40,298 nucleotides of DNA from Streptococcus cristatus (GTDB lineage: Bacteria; Bacillota; Bacilli; Lactobacillales; Streptococcaceae). The stretch spans positions 54,051-94,348 of the forward strand of contig NZ_RJPS01000001.1 of assembly GCF_003943505.1 (NCBI RefSeq), read 5' to 3'. The notes under the pieces were generated by a model. It had not been told where the DNA came from. It saw nothing but the letters and a program-made list of their open reading frames with translations, and did no database searches. A program made the position numbers and the translations under genes. The stretch's first letter is position 1; each line of letters begins with the position of its first letter. Shown here one piece after another: positions 1 to 7,974 of this stretch.

Positions 1-851
1 TCATGATAAAGGGCATAGAGCTGACTCTTATTGCGCCCGTATTTTTTGGCCACTTCTTTGATGGCCTGATTTTTCTTGCTACCGGATTGGACCAAGCTGT
101 CAATTTCAGCCAAGAGATCCGCATTCGCTTTTTCTTCCTTCTCTAGACTTGCACCAGCCACAATCAGGAGGCACTCGCCCTTGAGAGAATTTTCCGCCAG
201 ATAGTCTATCAACTCAGGAATCCTTCCTCGTTGGTATTCTTCGTAGATTTTGGTTAATTCCCGAACCAAAACTACCGAGCGGTCGCCATAGACTTCCAGC
301 ATATTTTCCAGCGTAGCCTTGACCCTATGAGGAGATTCGTAAAAGATCTGTGTCTCTGGATAAGATTTTTTACTCTCGAAAAATTCCTTCTGCTGTCCAG
401 ACTTGCGAGGCAAAAAACCATAAAAAATATGAGGCTGGGGCGCTAAACCACTAGCAATCAGAGCGGAAATTCCAGCGCTGGGGCCCGGAACCGTTACTAC
501 AGCAATGTCCTCAGCAATAGCCGCCTTGACCAAATCATGCCCCGGATCCGAAATACTGGGCAAGCCTGCATCGGATACCTGGGCTAGATTTTGCCCTGAC
601 TTGAGTAAGTCTAGCAAGACCGGTATCTTTTCCTGAGCATTGTGCTCATGAAAGCTGATCTGCCGCGTCTCAATTCCAAAGTGCTTGAGCAAAAGTCCTG
701 TATTTCGGGTATCTTCGGCCGCAATGACATCCACTTCCTTGAGGGTATTGACCATGCGAATACTCATGTCGTCCATATTTCCAATGGGAGTCGCCACCAA
801 ATACAGTTTGCCGTAGGGCGACTGTCCCTTAAAACTCTTCTGAATCTGCAT
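1..851 (-). CDS. rsmI: 16S rRNA (cytidine-1402-2'-O)-methyltransferase RsmI, C-terminus cut by window edge
   Basis: The frame opens at the ATG at 851 and stays open to base 1, giving 283 residues, so only a few C-terminal residues are missing compared with the usual 285-290. The start reads MQIQKSFKGQSPYGKLYLVA and continues with TPIGNMDDMSIR and AAEDTRNT, the hallmark N-terminus of the tetrapyrrole-methylase-fold RsmI family. It methylates the ribose of C1402 in the 16S rRNA decoding centre using SAM. It follows yabA by 2 bases and is the last visible gene of the tmk-holB-yabA-rsmI operon, an order common in Firmicutes. The identification rests on these motifs and on context. Confidence 0.93.
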   Translation of the reverse strand, partial: MQIQKSFKGQSPYGKLYLVATPIGNMDDMSIRMVNTLKEVDVIAAEDTRNTGLLLKHFGIETRQISFHEHNAQEKIPVLLDLLKSGQNLAQVSDAGLPSISDPGHDLVKAAIAEDIAVVTVPGPSAGISALIASGLAPQPHIFYGFLPRKSGQQKEFFESKKSYPETQIFYESPHRVKATLENMLEVYGDRSVVLVRELTKIYEEYQRGRIPELIDYLAENSLKGECLLIVAGASLEKEEKANADLLAEIDSLVQSGSKKNQAIKEVAKKYGRNKSQLYALYH

Positions 852-853
852 CT

Positions 854-1171
854 CTACTCCCTGAATAACAACTCATCGCAGAACATGCACTCCGCATCAT
901 TTTCTCGGCGTTGACCATAAAAATCTGTACACACGTGAAAACCATCGTAGTACAGTTTGCGGAGGTTGTCCCGATTTTTATTGATTTTAACCGGTGCTGC
1001 TTGCTCTACCTCACCTAGTCGCTCTCTCAGCTTATCATTTTCTAGCTGGAGGACGATATTTTCCTCGACGACACTCTTGAGATTTTTCTTGATAGCCTCT
1101 ACCTCGGCAAGGGTCACTAAAAGCGTCTGAGAAAAATCATCCAAGGCATCAAATAGTTCTTTTTTATTCAT
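854..1171 (-). CDS. yabA: Replication initiation control protein YabA
   Basis: A 105-residue protein with an N-terminal leucine-rich coiled coil (about residues 1-60: [28 protein letters not shown]) and a C-terminal zinc-binding segment with [10 protein letters not shown] and ECMFC (His-x-Cys then Cys-x2-Cys). This is the YabA layout and size. In Bacillus, YabA bridges DnaA and the sliding clamp DnaN to restrain re-initiation. Its position between holB and rsmI matches other Firmicutes. Spacing to holB is 9 bases, so it is probably co-transcribed from the promoter before tmk. The family call is secure. The function in this organism is inferred. Confidence 0.93.
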   Translation of the reverse strand: MNKKELFDALDDFSQTLLVTLAEVEAIKKNLKSVVEENIVLQLENDKLRERLGEVEQAAPVKINKNRDNLRKLYYDGFHVCTDFYGQRRENDAECMFCDELLFRE

Positions 1172-1180
1172 TTTCTGCTC

Positions 1181-2083
1181 CTATCTTGCTTGGGCACTGG
1201 CTTTTAAAATCATGTATTCCAGAGCATTTTGAAAAGACACATTGGCTCGCCACATCTTCTTTGCTTCTAAGAGATCTTCCAGTTTCTTGCGACCTGCCTC
1301 GCTTCCAAGTTCCTTGGCCAGCAAGACCTCCAAGACTTTAAGAGCCTGCTCCTGTTTATCCTTGTCCTCAGCCAGTTTAGCCAGCTTGGCCACTTGGAGA
1401 TAAGCCTGATTCTCATTGGTCAGGGCAGCCTTAACAAAGCGCTGACTCTCACTGACCAGCTCAAAGAAAGACTTGTTGGACACCAGCTGGTCAGCCTCTT
1501 CCTGGGTCTGGCTATATGCAGCCAGCAACTCAGCCTGACTTTTGATTAAGCCAGCCTCTTCCAGCTGGTGCTTGAGAGCGACCTGATTCTTCCGAAAGTG
1601 GAAAATCTGCGCTCGGCTCTTGATAGTGGGCAGGATCAGATGCTCATCGGCTGTCAAAAAAAAGATGTAAATCTCACTCTGGGGCTCTTCGATGACCTTG
1701 AGGAGGGAATTAGCGGCATTGATATGCATCTTATCTGCATCACAGATGATAAAGACCTGTTTGTTGCCCTCCATACCGCTCTGGGAAAAACTTCTCACCA
1801 GCTCACGAATGCGCTCCGTTTTAATAATGCCATTCACTGGCCGCACAATCGTCACATCCGAAAAGTCCTCACTCTCAATCAAGCGACAAGCCCGACAAGT
1901 ACCGCAGGGCCAAACTCCCTGACGATCTTCACAAAAGAGACTCTGGGACAAGGTCAAAGCCATGGCAAAACTGGAAAAATTCCCCGAAAATAAATAAGCA
2001 TGATTGAGCCGCCCTGCTTCTAATATTTTCTGAAAAGTTTCTGTAAGCTGAGGCTGAGCCTGACGTAAATCTTCTACTGTCAT
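1181..2083 (-). CDS. holB: DNA polymerase III delta' subunit HolB
   Basis: A 300-residue AAA+ clamp-loader subunit. Visible features are [10 protein letters not shown] near the N-terminus (no intact Walker A, as usual for delta'), a zinc-binding cluster with [17 protein letters not shown] at about residues 50-66, [13 protein letters not shown] (sensor/SRC-like region) and a helical C-terminal domain. It helps load the beta clamp on DNA. Its ATG overlaps the tmk stop codon by four bases (ATGA), which implies translational coupling. This chains dTMP kinase and the clamp loader in one operon, as in other streptococci. Confidence 0.92.
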   Translation of the reverse strand: MTVEDLRQAQPQLTETFQKILEAGRLNHAYLFSGNFSSFAMALTLSQSLFCEDRQGVWPCGTCRACRLIESEDFSDVTIVRPVNGIIKTERIRELVRSFSQSGMEGNKQVFIICDADKMHINAANSLLKVIEEPQSEIYIFFLTADEHLILPTIKSRAQIFHFRKNQVALKHQLEEAGLIKSQAELLAAYSQTQEEADQLVSNKSFFELVSESQRFVKAALTNENQAYLQVAKLAKLAEDKDKQEQALKVLEVLLAKELGSEAGRKKLEDLLEAKKMWRANVSFQNALEYMILKASAQAR

Positions 2084-2718
2084 TTTTCTTTGATAAAACG
2101 CTCTTTAATAACTGCCAAACTGTCGGCCACGACTTGCTCCAGTGGCTGACTAGCATCTATCTTGACGACACGTTCTGGTTCCTTTTCTAAAATAGCCAGA
2201 TAGCCTTGGCGCACGCGCTCGTGCAAGTCGAGACCTTCCAGATCCAAACGATTGACTTCGCGCTCCTGGTCTTTAGCAATGCGAGCCAGACCTTCCTTGA
2301 CATCAATATCGAAATAGAGGGTCAAATCTGGCTTGAGTCCATCAGTCGCAAACTGATTGAGCCATTCCACATCGTCAACTGCCAAGCCCCGGCCATAGCC
2401 TTGATAAGCCACCGAGCTATCAATAAACCGATCTTGCAAGACCCATGTCCCTTGCTCTAGGGCAGGCAGAACCTTCTCCGCCAAATGCTGACGTCGGCTA
2501 GCAATATAAAGCAGCAACTCCGTCTTAGCATCCATTGCTGTGTGCCCCTTATCCAAAATCACCTCGCGGATTTTCTCAGAAATAGCGACACCGCCAGGCT
2601 CTCTCGTCGTCAGTAACTTATAGCCCGTCTCTTTCAGCTGAGGAAGCAAAGCCTCTAATACACTGGTCTTCCCAGCACCTTCTGGCCCTTCTAGCGATAT
2701 AAAAACACCTTTTTTCAT
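2080..2718 (-). CDS. tmk: Thymidylate kinase
   Basis: A 212-residue P-loop kinase. The Walker A is GPEGAGKTS at residues 10-18, followed by TTREPGG (the DRE/REP motif binding dTMP) and [17 protein letters not shown]. It phosphorylates dTMP to dTDP for DNA synthesis. The start is supported by AAAGGA five bases upstream. It is the first gene of the operon, with an extended -10 promoter about 60 bases upstream at 2781-2786. The length is normal for the family and nothing is unusual. Confidence 0.96.
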   Translation of the reverse strand: MKKGVFISLEGPEGAGKTSVLEALLPQLKETGYKLLTTREPGGVAISEKIREVILDKGHTAMDAKTELLLYIASRRQHLAEKVLPALEQGTWVLQDRFIDSSVAYQGYGRGLAVDDVEWLNQFATDGLKPDLTLYFDIDVKEGLARIAKDQEREVNRLDLEGLDLHERVRQGYLAILEKEPERVVKIDASQPLEQVVADSLAVIKERFIKEK

Positions 2719-2780
2719 TGTTTTCCTTTTACATTCATTCTGCCAATGGCTGCAGAAATTCCTATTTTAGTCTATGCTTT

Positions 2781-2786
2781 ATTGTA
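2781..2786 (-). promoter_or_regulatory. Promoter of the tmk-holB-yabA-rsmI operon (-10)
   Basis: On the minus strand the hexamer TACAAT is preceded by TGG (extended -10). No good -35 is visible at 16-18 bases. The predicted transcript has a leader of about 55 bases before tmk. Confidence 0.5.
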
Positions 2787-2841
2787 CCAAAAATTATCCC
2801 AAAAGCCCATAGAAGAATTTCTCGAAAAATATTTCATATTA

Positions 2842-2870
2842 TTTTCAAAAGTGAAAACTTTTGATAAAAT
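2842..2870 (+). promoter_or_regulatory. Promoter of the yitT-like gene with an operator-like inverted repeat
   Basis: The -35 TTTTCA (2842-2847) and -10 TAAAAT (2865-2870, preceded by TGA) are 17 bases apart. The perfect inverted repeat TCAAAAGT-GAAA-ACTTTTGA (2845-2864) fills the spacer and ends directly against the -10. This placement would suit a repressor. No regulator is encoded next to it. Confidence 0.55.
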
Positions 2871-2898
2871 AGAGTCAGAAAATTCTTAGGAGAGTCTG

Positions 2899-3786
2899 AT
2901 GTTTAAATTTAAAAATGTACTGGCCATCATTCTGGGGGCTGGAATTTTTTCTTTTGGGATTCATTATTTGGTGATTCCTTTTCACTTGTATGAAGGCGGA
3001 GCAACGGGGATAACTTTGATTGTCTACTACCTCTTCAAGATTCCTGTATCAACCACCAACCTGGTCATCAATATTCCACTCTTTATTCTCGCTTGGAAAT
3101 TACTGGGAAATCGCACCCTTTACCTTAGTATTTTAGGTACTTTCTCTGTATCAGCTTGGCTTAAACTATTCGAGTTGCTACCTGCCTCCAAACATTTACA
3201 AGACTATTTCTTTTCTTCCTTGGATGGCGACGTCTTACTGGCCTGCCTTGGAACAGGAATTATTCTGGGAGTCGGATTAGGCATTATTTTCAACGCTGGA
3301 GGAACGACTGGTGGTACCGATATTGTAGCTCGTATTTTCAATAAATATACTAGCATCTCCATGGGACGACTCATGCTGACAGTGGACTTTATCGTGATTT
3401 CTCTGGTTCTTTTGGTCTTTAAAGATCTACGCATGGTTTCTTATACACTCATGTTTGTCTTTATCACCTCTCGTGTTATTGACTTGATTGCTGAGGGTGG
3501 CTTCGCTGGCAAAGGCTTCCTGATTGTCACCAGCAAACCAATAGAACTAGCTGAAGCCATCAATGAAAAACTTGGAAGAGGGGTCACCTATCTGCAAGGA
3601 CAGGGCTTCTATAGCAAGCAAGATTTGCAAATCGTTTATTGTGTTGTCTCTCGTAACGAAATGCAGCAAATGAAGAAACTCATCAATGACATCGATCCAT
3701 TTGCCTTTACAACTATTTCAGAAGCCCATGAAATCTTAGGAGAAGGCTTTACTCTAGACTCTAATAAACAGCCTATCGTCAAATAA
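2899..3786 (+). CDS. YitT-family membrane protein (DUF161 plus DUF2179)
   Basis: A 295-residue protein with about five to six hydrophobic segments in the first 200 residues (for example NVLAIILGAGIFSFGIHYLV and a glycine-rich GTGIILGVGLGIIFNAGGTT). A soluble C-terminal domain of about 80 residues includes GRGVTYLQGQGFYSKQ, typical of DUF2179. AGGAGA lies just before the ATG. The family is widespread in Firmicutes, and its transport or sensing role is not settled. It is the only plus-strand gene in the first 7 kb and stands alone between its own promoter and a terminator shared with mtnN. Confidence 0.88.
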   Translation: MFKFKNVLAIILGAGIFSFGIHYLVIPFHLYEGGATGITLIVYYLFKIPVSTTNLVINIPLFILAWKLLGNRTLYLSILGTFSVSAWLKLFELLPASKHLQDYFFSSLDGDVLLACLGTGIILGVGLGIIFNAGGTTGGTDIVARIFNKYTSISMGRLMLTVDFIVISLVLLVFKDLRMVSYTLMFVFITSRVIDLIAEGGFAGKGFLIVTSKPIELAEAINEKLGRGVTYLQGQGFYSKQDLQIVYCVVSRNEMQQMKKLINDIDPFAFTTISEAHEILGEGFTLDSNKQPIVK

Positions 3787-3800
3787 ATTAATCCTAGACA

Positions 3801-3841
3801 AAAAGACTTCAGAATGAATAATCATTCTGAAGTCTTTTTTT
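3801..3841. terminator. Bidirectional terminator between the yitT-like gene and mtnN
   Basis: A perfect 17-bp stem (3801-3817 with 3822-3838) and a four-base loop, with an A-run on one side and a T-run on the other. It can end transcription from both sides. The mtnN stop codon (3840-3842) abuts it. Confidence 0.92.
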
Positions 3842-4532
3842 ACTCTAAGTTATTCAATAATTGAATCAGAGTTTTAGCTGAGCGCTTGCCTGCTTCTAGG
3901 ATGAATTCATCAAAAGTGATATTGGCATCATGGCTGGCTGTATCGCTCATTGCGCGAATGACCATAAAAGGCAATCCAAGAGAATGCGCGGCTTGAGCAA
4001 TGGCTGCTCCCTCCATCTCTACTGCCAAAACATCAGGAAAATGTTGTTTAATTTGGTCAATCTTGTCCTGTCCAGCGATAAAGCTATCTCCCGTCGCAAT
4101 CAAGCCAACTCGGCTCGTCTGCTGGGTCTTTTCCAGCACTTCTTTCATCTCCTCAACTAAGTAGCGACTGGCTTCATAGTAGAGGGGTTGCCGTGCCATT
4201 TGACCGTAGTCATAGCCAAAAGCTGTCACATCTACATCATGGTAGACCAAACGATCTGCCACCACTACATCTCCAATTTCTAGACCTGGAGCCACTGCTC
4301 CAGCGGAACCCGTATTGATGACCGCAGTTACCTCAAAGTCATTGGCTAACACAGCCACACTCATGGCTGACATGACTTTGCCGATTCCACTTTCCACTAG
4401 GACAACCTCATGATGGCCAATCCGACCAGTATGGTAGACATGCCCTAGGAGCTGGTGTTTCTTTGCCATCTCCAGATGCTCTACCAGCAGCTTCAACTCC
4501 TCAGGCATAGCCGCGATAATTCCGATTTTCAT
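3840..4532 (-). CDS. mtnN: 5'-methylthioadenosine/S-adenosylhomocysteine nucleosidase
   Basis: A 230-residue enzyme of the PNP/UDP family. MKIGIIAAMPEEL at the start, INTGSAGAV, AVEMEGAAIAQ (catalytic and substrate-binding glutamates) and RAMSDTASHD (catalytic aspartate) are typical of MtnN/Pfs. It cleaves MTA and SAH to adenine plus the ribosyl thioether, detoxifying the by-products of SAM use and feeding the LuxS/AI-2 pathway. It is the last gene of the glmU-nudF-macP-mtnN group, but a terminator-like hairpin separates it from macP, so its level may be set by read-through. AAGGAAAG precedes the ATG. Confidence 0.95.
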   Translation of the reverse strand: MKIGIIAAMPEELKLLVEHLEMAKKHQLLGHVYHTGRIGHHEVVLVESGIGKVMSAMSVAVLANDFEVTAVINTGSAGAVAPGLEIGDVVVADRLVYHDVDVTAFGYDYGQMARQPLYYEASRYLVEEMKEVLEKTQQTSRVGLIATGDSFIAGQDKIDQIKQHFPDVLAVEMEGAAIAQAAHSLGLPFMVIRAMSDTASHDANITFDEFILEAGKRSAKTLIQLLNNLE

Positions 4533-4557
4533 GATTCATTCTTTCCTTCTTTACATT

Positions 4558-4613
4558 AAAAAGAGGGAGAGGAAGCAGAGTTTCATCTTCTCGTTTCCCT
4601 CACTCCCCTCTTT
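4558..4613 (-). terminator. Terminator/attenuator-like hairpin between macP and mtnN
   Basis: On the minus strand an imperfect purine/pyrimidine stem (AAAGAGGGGAG paired with CTCTCCCTCTTT across an 18-20-base loop) is followed by a T5 run. It lies 20-30 bases upstream of the mtnN start and would reduce read-through from macP. Confidence 0.6.
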
Positions 4614-4614
4614 A

Positions 4615-4926
4615 TCATAGCCAAATAATGGCCGCAATTAATCCAATCAAGAGAAGCACAATCCAGAATAGGATTTTGTTTAATTTAGCCTGAAAAATAC
4701 TTCGTTTTTGATTTTCGATTCGACGACTTTTGATAACTGTCGGTTCAACTTCAATCTGTAGAGTATCTTGATTGACAGCTTGCCGTGGAGCAGCATAGCC
4801 GAAAGTTCCTTTTCTAGCAATAGAAATGACCTTAGTTTCTTCATCGTCCATCAGCAAGGGACCATCAATATGTTCTCCACGATTGGCCCGCTCAATGATT
4901 TCATCTGTTAATAAAGCTTTTCCCAT
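4615..4926 (-). CDS. macP: MacP-like activator of class A penicillin-binding protein PBP2a
   Basis: A 103-residue protein with an N-terminal cytoplasmic part and one C-terminal membrane helix (about residues 84-103: [20 protein letters not shown]). The start [20 protein letters not shown], the acidic-threonine stretch DDEETKVIS (Thr31) and [16 protein letters not shown] match my memory of pneumococcal MacP. There, phosphorylation of a threonine at nearly the same position (Thr32) by StkP activates PBP2a. The neighbourhood (glmU, nudix, mtnN) also matches. The symbol is given on these grounds. The regulatory role here is inferred. Confidence 0.78.
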   Translation of the reverse strand: MGKALLTDEIIERANRGEHIDGPLLMDDEETKVISIARKGTFGYAAPRQAVNQDTLQIEVEPTVIKSRRIENQKRSIFQAKLNKILFWIVLLLIGLIAAIIWL

Positions 4927-4938
4927 TGATCTACGTTC

Positions 4939-5490
4939 CTATTTATTCAGATTTTTTTGTTGCCAGTACTGAAGAGCCATGATGGTCTTGGCATCGCAGA
5001 TGTCACCGCTTTTCAGCAACTGCTCCGCCTCTTCCAGACTGACCTCAAAAAGTTCCAATGTTTCATCTTCGTCTTGGGGACGAGGATTTTCGACCTTTGT
5101 TAAATGGCTGGCGCTGTAGAGCTTGATTTTTTCATTGCAAAAACCGATGGCAGAGTAGAAATCATAGACCAACTCCAACTGCCCAGTGTAGCCCGTCTCT
5201 TCTTCTAATTCTCGGAGGGCAGCCGCTTGCGGATCTGCATTTTCTCCTAGCTCCAACTTCCCAGCTGGGATCTCATAAGAAGTCGCTTCGATCGCCTTGC
5301 GGTACTGCTTGACTAAAATCATCTTATTTTCCGGAGTGATGGCAATCACAGCCACCGCGCCATTATGGAAAATCAAATCCCTTTGGGCTTGACCTTTGCC
5401 ATCTGGCAGCTCTACCTGGTCCTGAACCACTTTAAAAATCGGTCCCTGATAAATCTCCGTCCGTTGGACGGTTTTTTCTTCAAATTCCAT
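4939..5490 (-). CDS. nudF: Nudix hydrolase, probable ADP-ribose pyrophosphatase
   Basis: A 183-residue protein with the Nudix box GKLELGENADPQAAALRELE followed by EETGY at about residues 75-100. Relative to GX5EX7REUXEEXGU it has two extra residues between the first glutamate and RE. I believe this is usual in the streptococcal branch. The flanking LYDFYSAIGFCNEKIKLY fits the ADP-ribose pyrophosphatase subfamily. It would hydrolyse ADP-ribose-type nucleotides. It lies 8 bases after glmU and 12 before macP, inside one operon. Confidence 0.86.
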   Translation of the reverse strand: MEFEEKTVQRTEIYQGPIFKVVQDQVELPDGKGQAQRDLIFHNGAVAVIAITPENKMILVKQYRKAIEATSYEIPAGKLELGENADPQAAALRELEEETGYTGQLELVYDFYSAIGFCNEKIKLYSASHLTKVENPRPQDEDETLELFEVSLEEAEQLLKSGDICDAKTIMALQYWQQKNLNK

Positions 5491-5498
5491 GACTGAAC

Positions 5499-6902
<1,404 letters not shown>

Positions 6903-6910
6903 TTACCCTT

Positions 6911-6939
6911 ATTATACCACTAAAAGAGAATTTTTTAAA
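6911..6939 (-). promoter_or_regulatory. Promoter of the glmU operon
   Basis: On the minus strand TTTAAA (6934-6939) and TATAAT (6911-6916) are 17 bases apart. TGG directly precedes the -10. The predicted leader is about 25 bases. Confidence 0.75.
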
Positions 6940-6968
6940 ATGCTAATTGCAGAAGCAAGGAATCGCAC

Positions 6969-7130
6969 TTAGAGAAAAAGGTGAAAGCCATTGACCGAAG
7001 CACTGTCCTCAATCCGCAATCCGCTCCATCCAGACCAATTCTTTAAAATCTTCTTGTGGAGCTTAAAAACGTTTTTTCCTTCGTTTATACCAGCTTTTGA
7101 TAGCGACGAATGACCAGCAAATTGTTCTTC
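6969..7130 (-). other. Unexplained 54-codon open stretch in the glmU to immunity-gene spacer
   Basis: The spacer 6879-7399 holds two promoters pointing outward and this minus-strand stretch, which is open between two in-frame stops. It has no ATG and no ribosome site. Its translation, for example AGHSSLSKAGINEGKNVFKL, looks coding-like but I do not recognise it. It may be the remnant of a lost gene. The 12-base word TTTTGATAGCGA occurs at 7095-7106 and again at 7167-7178, exactly 72 bases apart. Confidence 0.3.
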
Positions 7131-7192
7131 TTAAATACTATATGTCTATTACTTCTATTGTCAAAATTTTGATAGCGATTATACACTTAAAA

Positions 7193-7221
7193 TTGATATA
7201 CAAAGAGATATTTGCTATAAT
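7193..7221 (+). promoter_or_regulatory. Strong sigma-A promoter of the immunity-like gene
   Basis: TTGATA (7193-7198), a 17-base spacer, and TATAAT (7216-7221) with TGC before it: close to the ideal extended promoter. The predicted start is near 7228. A perfect palindrome TCAAAATTTTGA lies upstream at 7161-7172. Confidence 0.8.
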
Positions 7222-7230
7222 GACCTAAGG

Positions 7231-7338
7231 ATGAATGTTCACTCCTACCTTATGAAGTGCAGAAAACTCTATAAAGCTACTAGGACAATACTATTATTAG
7301 GTGATCCACTTTGGGATGATGCAATCCAAGGACTGTGA
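7231..7338 (+). CDS. Possible leaderless 35-residue ORF between promoter and immunity-like gene
   Basis: An ATG at 7231 opens 35 codons (MNVHSYLMKCRKLYKATRTI..., ending DDAIQGL) to a TGA at 7336-7338. The predicted transcription start is only about three bases upstream, so it would be a leaderless message. The TAAGG before the ATG is too close to serve as a ribosome site. It could be a small peptide gene paired with the immunity gene, or chance. There is no double-glycine leader and no known family that I recognise. Confidence 0.25.
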   Translation: MNVHSYLMKCRKLYKATRTILLLGDPLWDDAIQGL

Positions 7339-7408
7339 GCTCCATTTTATAGTTTTATTGTTTTTAACTAGCCAATTTATAATTTAAAGTTGTAAGGAGA
7401 TGTTGGTT

Positions 7409-7693
7409 ATGATATTTACTAAAAATCGCAAGAAGAGAGATGAATACTACCAACAGATTGATAGGATCTATAATAACGATAGTATCATCATTAGCTCAAA
7501 GTTACGGGAAGAGCTCTTAAGTAGTGCCAAAGGACTACAGAAGGGGGACCAAATTAGTTATTTGGCATTTAAGTTGTACCCTTTTGTATGTGACGAGGTG
7601 CTCAAGAATAAGTCCGATGAATTGATCGCATTCAAAAAATACCTTGAAAAAACAAGATGGAAATATTATTGGGGAAGTGTGGTTAGGGCATAA
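7409..7693 (+). CDS. Bacteriocin-immunity-like small protein (EntA-type), possibly truncated
   Basis: A 94-residue protein from the ATG at 7409. AAGGAG (7394-7399) sits 9 bases before this ATG and would abut the alternative ATG at 7400, so 7409 is preferred. It is highly charged and helical. IDRIYNNDSIIISSKLREEL followed by LLSSAKGLQKGDQISYLAFK resembles the pattern of enterocin-A-type immunity proteins (about 90-100 residues, four-helix bundle, cytoplasmic). After the TAA the same frame stays open for 34 more coding-like codons to 7798 (GTFESIQDEYAKLSQYDKTI), so the gene may once have been longer. No bacteriocin structural gene is recognisable nearby. The family call is tentative. Confidence 0.5.
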   Translation: MIFTKNRKKRDEYYQQIDRIYNNDSIIISSKLREELLSSAKGLQKGDQISYLAFKLYPFVCDEVLKNKSDELIAFKKYLEKTRWKYYWGSVVRA

Positions 7694-7761
7694 GTTGCAA
7701 CTGGCACTTTTGAAAGCATTCAAGATGAATATGCAAAACTCTCCCAATATGATAAGACGAT

Positions 7762-7841
7762 AAAACTCATAGATCTCAAAGTAGGGCTGTTAGTCTAGTG
7801 ACTTACAGTTCACACTAGTTGAGGCTCTGTGAGTTTTTTTC
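7762..7841 (+). terminator. Imperfect long-stem terminator after the immunity-like gene
   Basis: AAAACTCATAGATCTCAA (7762-7779) pairs imperfectly with TTGAGGCTCTGTGAGTTTT (7819-7837). An inner stem CTAGTG/CACTAG (7795-7800, 7813-7818) lies within it, followed by a T-run ending at 7840. It overlaps the end of the frame that continues past the gene's stop codon. Confidence 0.65.
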
Positions 7842-7867
7842 TTGCATAATATTTACAAGCTAGGCAT

Positions 7868-7901
7868 AAAAAAGAGGCTGGGACTCTTTTGTCCCAACCT
7901 C
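7868..7901 (-). terminator. Terminator of the Bsp-repeat peptidase gene; also a mini copy of the 175-bp repeat ends
   Basis: GAGGCTGGGAC (7874-7884), a loop TCTTTT, then GTCCCAACCTC (7891-7901) form an 11-bp stem. On the minus strand this is followed by T6 (7868-7873). The two arms match the outer ends of the 175-bp repeat found at 22181, 24831 and 39564, with the centre missing. Confidence 0.8.
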
Positions 7902-7974
7902 CTAAATGTAGGTACTGCTAGCTCACTAAAGTAGGCTAAAACTCCATATAAATTGTTTTGTAACCAGCTATAAT

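Noticed and set aside
642..914. 90-codon plus-strand frame over rsmI/yabA
   Set aside because: Opposite two conserved genes with no supporting signal.
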